Shown here: positions 38,136 through 47,399 of the stretch, in pieces
Position numbering within the stretch: the stretch's first letter is position 1
Layout of the letters: every line of letters begins with the position of its first letter
Assembly: GCA_013388855.1 (NCBI GenBank)
Contig: JACAEM010000016.1
Coordinates: 124,001 to 188,000 of the forward strand
Length of the DNA stretch: 64,000 nt
Reading direction: 5' to 3'
From: Chloroflexota bacterium
GTDB lineage: Bacteria; Chloroflexota; Anaerolineae; Anaerolineales; Villigracilaceae
The notes under the pieces: generated by a model
The model's input: only the letters and a program-made list of their open reading frames with translations
Database searches by the model: none
Told to the model about the DNA's origin: nothing
Made by a program: the position numbers and the translations under genes

Positions 38136-38849
38136 ATGAACAACAAAAATTTCCGTTATTTCGACATCATCCTTGGACTCTTCGTGGCGGTGCTGATCAC
38201 CAGCAATATCGCCTCCTCCGCCAAGATCGTAGACTGGGGCTTTGGCATCCTCGGCCTTCGACTCGCCTTCGATGCCGGTACGATCCTCTTCCCCGTCAGC
38301 TATATTTTCGGCGATATCCTCACGGAAGTCTACGGGTATAAACGTTCGCGCCGCGTCATCTGGACGGGTTTTTTTGCGCTGGCGTTGGCGGCGCTTGTCT
38401 TTTGGATTGTCGGGCTGTTGCCCGGAGAAGCCACATGGCAGGAGTATGCCGGAGACAAGGCTTATCAGTCCATCCTCGGCGGGATGAGCAGCGGCGGGAT
38501 CGCGCTTGCCAGTCTTGCCGCCTACTGGCTGGGCGGGTTTAGCAATTCTTTTGTTCTGGCAAAGATGAAGATCCTGACGAACGGTCGCTGGTTGTGGTCG
38601 CGTACAATTGGCAGCACGCTGGTCGGTGAATTGGTGGACACGGTCGTCTTTGTAGCGGCAGCCTCCGCGTTCGGCGTTTTTCCGTGGAGCTTGTTTTTCA
38701 CGTTGACTGTCGCCAATTATGTCTTCAAGGTGGGCATGGAAGCGCTGATGACACCGGTCACGTATGTGGTGGTCAGTGCCTTGAAACGGTCGGAACATGA
38801 AGATGCCTATGACCGGGGAACGAATTTCAATCCGTTTGTAATGGAGTAA
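38136..38849 (+). CDS. Queuosine precursor transporter (YhhQ/VUT family)
   Basis: LFPVSYIFGDILTEVYGYKRSRRVIW; TLVGELVDTVVFV; ANYVFKVGMEALMTPVTY. Confidence 0.9.
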   Translation: MNNKNFRYFDIILGLFVAVLITSNIASSAKIVDWGFGILGLRLAFDAGTILFPVSYIFGDILTEVYGYKRSRRVIWTGFFALALAALVFWIVGLLPGEATWQEYAGDKAYQSILGGMSSGGIALASLAAYWLGGFSNSFVLAKMKILTNGRWLWSRTIGSTLVGELVDTVVFVAAASAFGVFPWSLFFTLTVANYVFKVGMEALMTPVTYVVVSALKRSEHEDAYDRGTNFNPFVME

Positions 38850-38891
38850 ATAACGGAACCAGCTTCCGGCTTGGTAATGAGGCGGGCGCCG

Positions 38892-40046
38892 CTAGGATTG
38901 AGGAATCGTCTTTTCGGGGAGAATCCGCTTGAAGAGTTCGATCAATCCCAATCCCGCCAAAATAATGATTCCCAGTACCAGGAACATGCCGCGTCCGCCG
39001 ATACTCTCAAGCAGGACGCCGCAGACAACCCCACCGAAAGCGGAACCAACGCCAAAAGATGCCGCGCCGAAGATGCCCTGCGCCGTGGAGTTCAATCCTG
39101 CGGGAGCGTTTTGGTCAGCATATGCCACGCCTGCCGACCAAAATGCCGGGTAGAACATCCCGCCCACTGTCTGTACAAGAATCGCCAGAGGGATGGTATC
39201 GACAACGCCAAAGAACAATGAACGAACACCGATCAACACCAACGCGATGAGATATAACCCATTCGGAGTAAATCGTTTGACCAAGCGGTTGCCAAAGAAG
39301 AAGACCGGCAGTTCAACGAGTGTGGCAATGGAAAAGGCAAAGCCGATCTGGTTGCCGTTCGCGCCCAGTTCCTTAAGGTAAGGCGACAGGTACGATGCCA
39401 CCGAAATGGAACCTAGACCGCCAAAAAAGGCGGATAGTAGAAAAATAACCCAGCGGCGGCTGGTTAGAAAAATCCATGCACTGCCGCGTGCGGCATGAGT
39501 TTCTTCATGCTTTCCAAAGACAAGTTTCCGGCTGACAAAGAAATTGATCAACGAAATAGCAGTACAAACGTAGAACAAAATCCGCAAGCCATAGGCGTAG
39601 AGCAGGAAACCGGCGATTTGTGCAAAGAGTCCCCAGCCGATTGAGCCCCCCAGCCGGACACGTCCGTACATGGCGCGCTCATCTCCCAACATTGACATCG
39701 TGGCGCTGTCAGAAAGCGAGCCCACGGGAGAGAAAAAAACGTTGAATACGATTACAAGAATCAATATGGCTGTAAAACTGGTGAGCAGCGGCAGTACGAA
39801 TGTTGTGACCGCCGCGACGATAATCCCCACGCCCAGGATCAAAGTATGCCGCCGCGTCGAATCCGCCAGCCCCGTCAGGAACGGTCCCGCCGCCAATGAG
39901 ACGAGCGGAGGCACACCGGTGAGCACTCCGATCTGCGTGCCGCTAAAATTCAACTCCTGGTAGAAAAGGACGATGAACGGCATGAAGGAAGCCATTGCCG
40001 CATAAAACAGAAAATAAAAACAGAAAGGCCAGACTAATTTTTTCAT
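38892..40046 (-). CDS. MFS transporter (MFS_1-like)
   Basis: About 12 TM segments; QELNFSGTQIGVLTGVPPLVSL; MYGRVRLGGSIGWGLF. Confidence 0.85.
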   Translation of the reverse strand: MKKLVWPFCFYFLFYAAMASFMPFIVLFYQELNFSGTQIGVLTGVPPLVSLAAGPFLTGLADSTRRHTLILGVGIIVAAVTTFVLPLLTSFTAILILVIVFNVFFSPVGSLSDSATMSMLGDERAMYGRVRLGGSIGWGLFAQIAGFLLYAYGLRILFYVCTAISLINFFVSRKLVFGKHEETHAARGSAWIFLTSRRWVIFLLSAFFGGLGSISVASYLSPYLKELGANGNQIGFAFSIATLVELPVFFFGNRLVKRFTPNGLYLIALVLIGVRSLFFGVVDTIPLAILVQTVGGMFYPAFWSAGVAYADQNAPAGLNSTAQGIFGAASFGVGSAFGGVVCGVLLESIGGRGMFLVLGIIILAGLGLIELFKRILPEKTIPQS

Positions 40047-40127
40047 CCCGACATGAAATTCCAATCCATTGTTGAATAGCGTCGATTATATGACGGCTTT
40101 CAATTTCAAATGGAGTACAATTCATCC

Positions 40128-41045
40128 ATGCCAGACGTGCCAAAGCGCGATGTCCTCGTTGTGGGCTCCCTCAATGCCGATCTCGTCGTCCGTGCGCCGC
40201 GCTTTCCGGGACCCGGCGAGACCATCAGCGGCGAAAACCTACAAGTCATTCCCGGCGGCAAGGGAGCGAATCAGGCGGTTGCTGCGGCAAGGTTGGGAGC
40301 GAACGTGTCCATGCTGGGACGCGTAGGCAAGGACAACTTTGGAGATTTTCTCCTGAACAATCTTCAATCGAATCACGTGAACACGCAATTCATCCAGCGC
40401 GACGATGCATCTACCGGGACCGCCACCATCATTGTGGATGGGAATGGACAAAACAGCATCGTGCTTTCGCCCGGAGCAAACGGAAAGGTCTCTGCGGCGG
40501 ATGTAGAATACGCTTCTTTCTCAAGCTTCAGCCTGCTTCTGCTTCAATTAGAGATCCCCATCCTGACGGTTCTCCGCGCCGCCGAACGCGCCCGCGAACA
40601 CGGGCTGCGCGTGATTCTCAACCCGGCCCCAGCCCAAACCCTGCCCGATAAATTGATTGCCCTTGCTGACTTCCTCATCCCCAACGAGACGGAATTGAGC
40701 CTGCTCACCGGCATGGAGGTAACAGACACTCCCTCCGCTGAACGGGCAGCACACACCCTGCTGGGACACGGGGCCAAAACGGTGATTGTGACCTTGGGGA
40801 GCAAAGGCGCGCTGATTGTGGACAGGGCATCCAGCACACATGTGGATGCGTTCAAAGTGGATGTGGTGGATACGACTGCCGCCGGTGACGCGTTCATCGG
40901 CGGGTTCGCCCATGCCCTGTCGGAAAACGAATCTCTGAAAGATGCTGTCCGCCGCGGATGCGCCTGTGGTGCACTGGCAACGACCAAATTCGGCGCCCAG
41001 CCGTCATTACCGATAAAAGAAGAAGTGGAAAAATTCCTCAAATAA
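40128..41045 (+). CDS. rbsK: Ribokinase (PfkB family)
   Basis: GSLNADLVVRAPRFPGPGETISGENLQVIPGGKGANQAVAAARLGANVSMLGRVG; DTTAAGDAFIGGFA; TACAAT 6 nt upstream supports ATG 40128. Confidence 0.92.
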   Translation: MPDVPKRDVLVVGSLNADLVVRAPRFPGPGETISGENLQVIPGGKGANQAVAAARLGANVSMLGRVGKDNFGDFLLNNLQSNHVNTQFIQRDDASTGTATIIVDGNGQNSIVLSPGANGKVSAADVEYASFSSFSLLLLQLEIPILTVLRAAERAREHGLRVILNPAPAQTLPDKLIALADFLIPNETELSLLTGMEVTDTPSAERAAHTLLGHGAKTVIVTLGSKGALIVDRASSTHVDAFKVDVVDTTAAGDAFIGGFAHALSENESLKDAVRRGCACGALATTKFGAQPSLPIKEEVEKFLK

Positions 41046-41089
41046 GGCTCCGCCGCCGTCCGGCGGTGAGAACGCCGCCCGGAGTTGTT

Positions 41090-42040
41090 TTGAATCCCAA
41101 ACGAATCATCATTGACACCGATCCCGGCGTGGATGACGCGTTCGCCTTTCTATTGGCGTTGGCCTCGCCGGAGGTCCAGCTTGAAGCGTTGACCACCACG
41201 CAGGGCAATGTCTCGCTCGAAAAAGCCACGCGCAACGCCCTCTCCGTTTTGGAGTTGGCCCGCGCCAATCATATCCCGGTGGCCGCGGGGAGTGTAGTTC
41301 CACTTGTCCAGCCGTTGTACACCTCTGCCGACGTGCACGGTGCAAGCGGCATCGGCAATTCGAACTTGCCTGAGCCAACGACAAAGCCGCTTGGCGTTCA
41401 TGCTGTCGATTATTTGATCGAGCGCGTCCTGGCGGAACCGGGAGAATTAAGCATCTTTCCCATCGGTCCCTTGACCAATATCGCCATGGCGATCCGCAAG
41501 GAGCCAAAATTCGCCAAAGCCGTGAAAGAATTGGTTATTATGGGCGGAGCAATCAACGAAAATGGCAATGTTACTCCGCTCGCCGAGTTCAACATCTTCG
41601 TGGACCCACATGCCGCGCATATCGTTTTCCATGCCGGGATTCCCATCACGCTGATCCCACTGGATGCCACGCATAAGTGCCTGCTCAAACCGGAGCATGT
41701 GGATCGTCTGATGAAAATCGACTCTCCCATCTCACGCTTTATCCAGGAGGCAGTGGAGGTTTATTTCAAATTCTCTTACGAGCGGGGGTTTACCGGATGC
41801 GCCTTGCACGATCCACTGACGCTGGCAACGGTCATTGCTCCTGGGTTATTAACCCTAAAGGAATATTACGTGGATGTCGATCATTCCCCTGGCGTCGCGA
41901 TGGGCAAAACCTTCGCCGATATTTTCAATGTCACAAAAAAGCCTGCCAACATGAAAGTTGCCATGGAAGTACGCGGCGACGATTTCATTGAGTTGTTCGT
42001 CCAGCGCATGGAAACGCTGGCAAGAAGAATTACAGGTTAA
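41090..42040 (+). CDS. Inosine/uridine-preferring nucleoside hydrolase (paralog 1), TTG start
   Basis: IIIDTDPGVDDAFAFLLAL; IMGGAINENGNVTPLAEFNIFVDPHAAHIVF. Confidence 0.92.
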   Translation: MNPKRIIIDTDPGVDDAFAFLLALASPEVQLEALTTTQGNVSLEKATRNALSVLELARANHIPVAAGSVVPLVQPLYTSADVHGASGIGNSNLPEPTTKPLGVHAVDYLIERVLAEPGELSIFPIGPLTNIAMAIRKEPKFAKAVKELVIMGGAINENGNVTPLAEFNIFVDPHAAHIVFHAGIPITLIPLDATHKCLLKPEHVDRLMKIDSPISRFIQEAVEVYFKFSYERGFTGCALHDPLTLATVIAPGLLTLKEYYVDVDHSPGVAMGKTFADIFNVTKKPANMKVAMEVRGDDFIELFVQRMETLARRITG

Positions 42041-42041
42041 C

Positions 42042-42998
42042 ATGCCCAAACGAATTCTCCTCGACACCGACCCCGGCATCGACGACTCGCTGGCAATCCT
42101 GCTGGCGCTGGCTTCGCCGGAGCTTTCCCTGGAAGGCATTAGTGTGGTTCACGGCAATTGTTCGCTGGAACAAGCCACGATCAATGGGCTTTCCGTTCTG
42201 GAATTGGCACACGCCGAGCATATCCCTCTCGCTGTTGGATGCGAACTGCCGCTGGTGCAACCCTCCCTGCTGGCGCCGGAGACGCATGGCAACACCGGCC
42301 TGGGATATGCAAATCTCCCGGAACCGCGCATCAAGCCCGTGTCCCAGCATGGAAGCGATTTTCTCATCGAGAAGATTCTGTCCAGCCCGGGGGAGATGAC
42401 GCTTGTGGCAGTTGGTCCGCTTACAAATGTCGCTCTGGCGATCCGCAAGGAACCGCGCATCGTGGGCGCACTCAACGAACTGGTCATCATGGGCGGGGCC
42501 ATCCGGCACGAAGGCAACACCACCCCGCTGGCAGAATTCAACACATTCGTGGACCCGCATGCCGCGCACATTGTCTATCATGCCGGCATTCCCACCACGC
42601 TCGTACCGCTGGATGTGAGCTACCAATGCGTTCTGCTGGCTTCGGATGTGGAACGTTTGCTCAAGATTGAATCGCCCATTCCACAATTTATAAAAGCAGC
42701 CACTGATTTCTACATGGAATATCACGACTCTTACCAGGGAATCAAAGGTTGCGTGATCAACGATCCGCTCGCACTGGCATTGACGTTTGCGCCTGAACTT
42801 TGTGAGTATCAATCCCTGCCCGTGGACGTGGATATTTCCGGCGGTGTTTCGACCGGTAAAACTTTTGCTGACTTTTACAACTACGAGAAGAAGCCTGCCA
42901 ACATGAAAGTGGCGCTGGGCGTGCGTCCACGCGACTTTATCGAACTGTTTTTAAAGCGGATGGAAAAGCTGTCACTTACGGCTTTCAAATTGTCATAA
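42042..42998 (+). CDS. Inosine/uridine-preferring nucleoside hydrolase (paralog 2)
   Basis: ILLDTDPGIDDSLAILLAL; IMGGAIRHEGNTTPLAEFNTFVDPHAAHIVY. Confidence 0.92.
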   Translation: MPKRILLDTDPGIDDSLAILLALASPELSLEGISVVHGNCSLEQATINGLSVLELAHAEHIPLAVGCELPLVQPSLLAPETHGNTGLGYANLPEPRIKPVSQHGSDFLIEKILSSPGEMTLVAVGPLTNVALAIRKEPRIVGALNELVIMGGAIRHEGNTTPLAEFNTFVDPHAAHIVYHAGIPTTLVPLDVSYQCVLLASDVERLLKIESPIPQFIKAATDFYMEYHDSYQGIKGCVINDPLALALTFAPELCEYQSLPVDVDISGGVSTGKTFADFYNYEKKPANMKVALGVRPRDFIELFLKRMEKLSLTAFKLS

Positions 42999-43035
42999 AC
43001 GTTGGCTGTGGACTATTTTGAAAAGGAGAGATACC

Positions 43036-43572
43036 GTGCTGGAAAAGATCAAACAGGATTTTCGACCGATCACATGGATACTGATCCCTATTGCTGTCAT
43101 TGTCAATGGGGCGGGCGGCTGGTTGATCACCAAATTGGACCTGCCGTTGTACCTGGATACGGTCGGGACGATTTTCGTCGCGGTTGTGACGGGTCCGTTG
43201 GCAGGGGCAATTACCGGTCTGGTTACGAATGTCATTCTGGGACTTGTCTCGCCGGGGTATGCACCTTATTGGCCCGTACCGGTGCTGATCGGGCTTGCCG
43301 CAGGAATTTTGGCCAACCTGGGCTGGTTCAAAGACTGGTCGAAGGTTTTGTTGGCCGGGCTGATCATCTCTGTGGTCGCCTCCATCACCTCCACTTTGAT
43401 CGCTATGCGTATCCACGGGAACGCCGATCTCAATCCAGCCTACTTCCTGGTGGAAGAACCGGTTGACAAAATCGCCGCCGCTCTGATTGCATTTGGTACT
43501 GCAAGGTTCCTGCCCAAACAGATTTTTGCCCTTCTGCCGCGGCGTGAAAATGTGACTTCGGGAGAAAGATGA
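43036..43572 (+). CDS. ECF transporter S-component-like membrane protein 1
   Basis: LPLYLDTVGTIFVAVVTGPLAGAITGLVTNVI; SD aaaggagag before GTG; next to EcfT/A genes. Confidence 0.75.
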   Translation: MLEKIKQDFRPITWILIPIAVIVNGAGGWLITKLDLPLYLDTVGTIFVAVVTGPLAGAITGLVTNVILGLVSPGYAPYWPVPVLIGLAAGILANLGWFKDWSKVLLAGLIISVVASITSTLIAMRIHGNADLNPAYFLVEEPVDKIAAALIAFGTARFLPKQIFALLPRRENVTSGER

Positions 43573-43629
43573 AACAAAACCACATGAGTGGTGTTGTAGG
43601 AATCAAATATCACAAAAGGAGCGCTCAAA

Positions 43630-44400
43630 ATGCAAACCGGTTTCACAAATCAAGATTTCATAAACTTCCTGATTGTCATGGCAGTATTGGGTGTTGTATT
43701 CGGATGGGCATACGCGACAAAACGCATGCAGAAGGATTTCACCACTACGACCTGGGTGCTCATCCCTGTAGCGGTTGCCATCAATATCGCCATTGGTCAA
43801 CTGGTATTAGTGCTTAAATTACCGGTCTATTTGGATAGTATTGGAACCGTTCTGGTGGGTGTGATTTGCGGTCCATGGGCAGGCGCGTTGACAGGTGCCC
43901 TTTCCAATACGGTCGCTGGAATCATTTTCGACCCAGGCTGGTGGCCCTGGATTCCTGTTGCCGCCGCGATCGGTCTCACAGCAGGGTTGTGTGCCAATGC
44001 AAGTTTCTTTAAGACCTGGTGGAAAGTGGTGGTAACAGGATTCCTGATTGCCCTAGTCGCAACCATCGTGGGATCTCCCATTGCAGTCTTATTGGGAGGC
44101 ATATCGGCAAGCGGATCATCCCTTATTACTGCCTTTTTGTTACAGACGGGAAGAGGAATTCTTGAATCGGTCTTGACCACCAATTTCATCGTGGAACCCA
44201 TCGATAAGATCTCGACAAGTTTGCTGGCATTTGCCATCCTGGATGGGCTCTCAACACGTTTTCTGGCGCGTTTTCCACACGGTGAAAATGCCCTGTTGGA
44301 TCAGCAGAGGAAAACCAGCGAACTCGTCATTGCTGTGGTCATTGTAGTGATTTTGGTGATCGTGACGAATGTGTTCGTTGTGCCTCTGTTGAACCAATAG
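43630..44400 (+). CDS. ECF transporter S-component-like membrane protein 2
   Basis: LPVYLDSIGTVLVGVICGPWAGALTGALSNTVAGII; paralog of the preceding protein. Confidence 0.78.
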   Translation: MQTGFTNQDFINFLIVMAVLGVVFGWAYATKRMQKDFTTTTWVLIPVAVAINIAIGQLVLVLKLPVYLDSIGTVLVGVICGPWAGALTGALSNTVAGIIFDPGWWPWIPVAAAIGLTAGLCANASFFKTWWKVVVTGFLIALVATIVGSPIAVLLGGISASGSSLITAFLLQTGRGILESVLTTNFIVEPIDKISTSLLAFAILDGLSTRFLARFPHGENALLDQQRKTSELVIAVVIVVILVIVTNVFVVPLLNQ

Positions 44401-44413
44401 ACTCCATGACCCT

Positions 44414-44445
44414 CGGGAGGAGACAATCTCCTCCCGTTTATTTTT
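44414..44445 (+). terminator. Rho-independent terminator between the S components and EcfT
   Basis: CGGGAGGAGA-CAA-TCTCCTCCCG-TTTATTTTT. Confidence 0.85.
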
Positions 44446-44465
44446 AATTCGGGTATTATCAACAT

Positions 44466-45245
44466 ATGAATGACAGACTTTCTTTCTATCGAAAAAAGAA
44501 TTCTCCCATCCACACACTCAACCCATTCACGAAATTAACCTTAACCCTGGCGTTGATCGTGATTGGAATAGTGGGTGGAGGATATTGGACCGCATCTCTG
44601 GCAGTTTGCCTGGCCATTGCGCCTCTAACCATTTTTTCCAAACTATTTGGAGACTATTTAAGGGTAGCCTTCAGGTTGATTCTACCGACAGCCGGTTTTA
44701 TGTTTGTCATGCAAAGTATTTTCATCCCCGGGGGAGTCACAGAACTTTTTCGTATTGGACCCTTTAGCATTGAAGTGGAAACCGTCCAGAGATCCTATCT
44801 CATCGCATCACGCATTTTTCTCATGGTCTCAGCCTTCGCCTTCTTGCTACTAACTACGCATCCGAGCGAATTGATGACCGACCTCACACGCCGCGGGCTT
44901 CCCCCGCAATTTTCATATGTTCTGATCTCCACCCTTCAAATCATCCCACAAATGCAAGCCAAAGCGCAGACTATCATCTCAGCCCAGCGTTCGCGTGGAC
45001 TGGACACAGAGAGCAGTTTTATGAAACGAATTGGATTATTGGTTCCGTTGGTGGGCCCGCTGGTATTTGGCTCGCTGGTGGAAGTGGAGGAACGCGCCAT
45101 CGCCATCGAAGCGCGCGGCTTCACTTCGACACGCGTTAAGACATTCCTACACGACATCCCGGATACCCATATGGATAAAATCATACGCTGGGCCTTACTC
45201 GCGCTCATCATTGTCGCACTGGCATCGAAAATATGGCTATCGTAA
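44466..45245 (+). CDS. ecfT: ECF transporter transmembrane protein EcfT
   Basis: IHTLNPFTKLTLTLALI; AQRSRGLDTE (A-R-G motif); AIAIEARGFTS. Confidence 0.9.
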   Translation: MNDRLSFYRKKNSPIHTLNPFTKLTLTLALIVIGIVGGGYWTASLAVCLAIAPLTIFSKLFGDYLRVAFRLILPTAGFMFVMQSIFIPGGVTELFRIGPFSIEVETVQRSYLIASRIFLMVSAFAFLLLTTHPSELMTDLTRRGLPPQFSYVLISTLQIIPQMQAKAQTIISAQRSRGLDTESSFMKRIGLLVPLVGPLVFGSLVEVEERAIAIEARGFTSTRVKTFLHDIPDTHMDKIIRWALLALIIVALASKIWLS

Positions 45246-46072
45246 ATCTTCAAAACATCACATATAAATATCCGCTCACCGAAACGCCCGCTTTGCGAAA
45301 TATTACCTTGCAGGTGGAAGAAGGCGAGTTTGTCGCGGTCATCGGACCGAATGGCGCGGGCAAATCCACACTGTGCTATACACTTGCAGGATTTGTTCCA
45401 CATTTTTTCAAAGGTGAACTGGCCGGCAGTGTAGAAGTAGCCGGTCAGGAATCGAGCCAGTCCACTCTTCATGAATGGGTCCTGAATGTGGGGCTGGCAT
45501 TCCAGAATCCGTTCAACCAGATCAGCGGAGCGAAGTACACGGTCTTTGAAGAGATCGCCTTTGGATTGGAAAATATTGGCGTGCCGCGCGAAGAAATGAA
45601 ACAACGCGTGACGGATGCCATGAAGCTGACCGGCATCAGCGACTTGGCGGACCGCTCCCCCTATTCGCTTTCCGGCGGACAGCAGCAACGCGTCGCACTG
45701 ACCTCGATCCTGGTCATGCAACCGAAGGTCCTCGTCCTCGACGAACCGACCTCCCAAATGGATCCCATCGGCACACGCGAAGTCTTCGGCGTGATCCGCA
45801 CAATGACGGAAAAAGGCATGACTGTCGTGCTGGTCGAGCACAAAGTGGAGTGGATCGCCAATTTTGCGGATCGCGTCATCGCCCTGTACGAAGGGCAAAT
45901 TTTGCTGGACGGAAAGCCTGGCGAGGTGTTGACATCCGATTTGCTTGTAGAGAAAGGGTTTGGCATTTCACGTTACACATCCGTGGCACGGAAGGCGATG
46001 AAATTGGGTTTGTGGAAGAGGGAAAGCTTGCCAGTCACACTGGAGGAGGCGGTGGAGGGGTTTACACGATGA
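45233..46072 (+). CDS. ecfA1: ECF transporter ATPase EcfA1
   Basis: GPNGAGKST Walker A, LSGGQQQRVAL signature, VLVLDEPTSQMD Walker B. Confidence 0.92.
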   Translation: MAIVNLQNITYKYPLTETPALRNITLQVEEGEFVAVIGPNGAGKSTLCYTLAGFVPHFFKGELAGSVEVAGQESSQSTLHEWVLNVGLAFQNPFNQISGAKYTVFEEIAFGLENIGVPREEMKQRVTDAMKLTGISDLADRSPYSLSGGQQQRVALTSILVMQPKVLVLDEPTSQMDPIGTREVFGVIRTMTEKGMTVVLVEHKVEWIANFADRVIALYEGQILLDGKPGEVLTSDLLVEKGFGISRYTSVARKAMKLGLWKRESLPVTLEEAVEGFTR

Positions 46073-46866
46073 AGATCGAAATCTCCAATCTTCAATTTTC
46101 CTATCCCGACGGTGTGCAAGCGTTGCGCGGCATCTCGCTCATCATTGAAACCGGCGAACAGGTTGCAATCATCGGGCAGAACGGCGCAGGAAAGACAACA
46201 CTCGTCAAGCACCTCAATGGACTTCTGCAACCCACTTCAGGCTCGGTTCACATCGGGGAGTGGGATACGCGGAAACATTCCGTGGCAAAACTCGCTCGCA
46301 GGGTGGGATATGTCTTTCAAAACCCGGATGACCAACTTTTCTCGAAGAATGTAGGTACAGAGGTCGCGTTCGGGCCAAAGAATCTTGGGTTTAACGGCGA
46401 TCAGGTCCAAGCGTTGGTCAAAGACGCGTTGGCGTTGACGGAGTTATCCGATAAGACGGAAACGAATCCGTATGACCTATCCCCCACCTGGCGCAAGATG
46501 GTCGCCTTGGCATCCATCATTTCAATGGACACGGATATCGTCATTTTCGACGAGCCGACGACAGGACAGGATGCCGCCAACATTGCGCGCATTGCGAATG
46601 TCATCAAAGCATTGCGCGAACGCGGTAAGACGGTCATCACTATCACACACGATATCGATTTTTGCGCGGAGAATTTCGAACGGGTGATCGCCATGGCACA
46701 GGGACAAATTTTGCTCGACGGCAGGGCAAATGATGTGCTCGGGCAGGAGGAAATTCTGGCGACGACTTATGTGGATCCGCCGCAATTGACAAGACTGGGG
46801 AAACGGCTGGGATTCAAAGAAACGGTGAGAAACGAGGAGGAATTCCTTGCCGCGCTGAGAGGATAA
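46069..46866 (+). CDS. ecfA2: ECF transporter ATPase EcfA2 with degenerate signature motif
   Basis: GQNGAGKTT Walker A, IVIFDEPTTGQD Walker B, LSPTWRKMVALAS in place of LSGGQ; ATGA overlap with ecfA1. Confidence 0.9.
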   Translation: MKIEISNLQFSYPDGVQALRGISLIIETGEQVAIIGQNGAGKTTLVKHLNGLLQPTSGSVHIGEWDTRKHSVAKLARRVGYVFQNPDDQLFSKNVGTEVAFGPKNLGFNGDQVQALVKDALALTELSDKTETNPYDLSPTWRKMVALASIISMDTDIVIFDEPTTGQDAANIARIANVIKALRERGKTVITITHDIDFCAENFERVIAMAQGQILLDGRANDVLGQEEILATTYVDPPQLTRLGKRLGFKETVRNEEEFLAALRG

Positions 46867-46898
46867 ATGCCCTGCGGGGGCGGGTTTGTAATTCGCTC

Positions 46899-47294
46899 CT
46901 ATTTTTTGTACACGACCAATTCCTCATACCCTGAGTCCTCCGCGAATTCACGCTTGTACACTGTGTCGGCGAACACAGCCAATACGACCTCGGCTGTGGT
47001 ATAGATAGTACACCCGCTCATCAAGTGACCTCCAATGGTTTTCCCATCGCTATCCGAAATGGACATATGCAGGTGGGAGCCGTATATCGAAACCGTTCCA
47101 ATCATGGAGACGATCTCAAAATACCCGGTATACTCGGAGGGAGAGTTGCGGTTGGCGAGGCGAAGAATCGCCTTTGTCAGACTGCCAACCGAGGACAGTA
47201 CGCATCCCGCCTCGATGTGTTTTTCCCTGACAAATGCTTCGATGGAGTCGAACAAGTCCTGTCCGGGCTGCAGACGAAAGGTATAATTTTCCAT
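46899..47294 (-). CDS. PPC/DUF296 domain protein
   Basis: IEAGCVLSSVGSLTKAILRLAN; GSHLHMSISDSDGKTIGGHLMSGCTIYTTAEVVL. Confidence 0.9.
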   Translation of the reverse strand: MENYTFRLQPGQDLFDSIEAFVREKHIEAGCVLSSVGSLTKAILRLANRNSPSEYTGYFEIVSMIGTVSIYGSHLHMSISDSDGKTIGGHLMSGCTIYTTAEVVLAVFADTVYKREFAEDSGYEELVVYKK

Positions 47295-47399
47295 AAAAGA
47301 CCTCCAAGCGAATTATAAATTTGCGCAAGTAATTTTTATTATTACAAGGCAATAACAGGGTTAGACAAGTTCCGCCAGGCTAATGTACAATTGAACTGC

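Noticed and set aside
41046-41084. GC-rich ccgccgtccggcgg hairpin between ribokinase and nucleoside hydrolase as terminator
   Set aside because: No U-tract, and the genes look co-transcribed; more likely a processing or stabilising hairpin.
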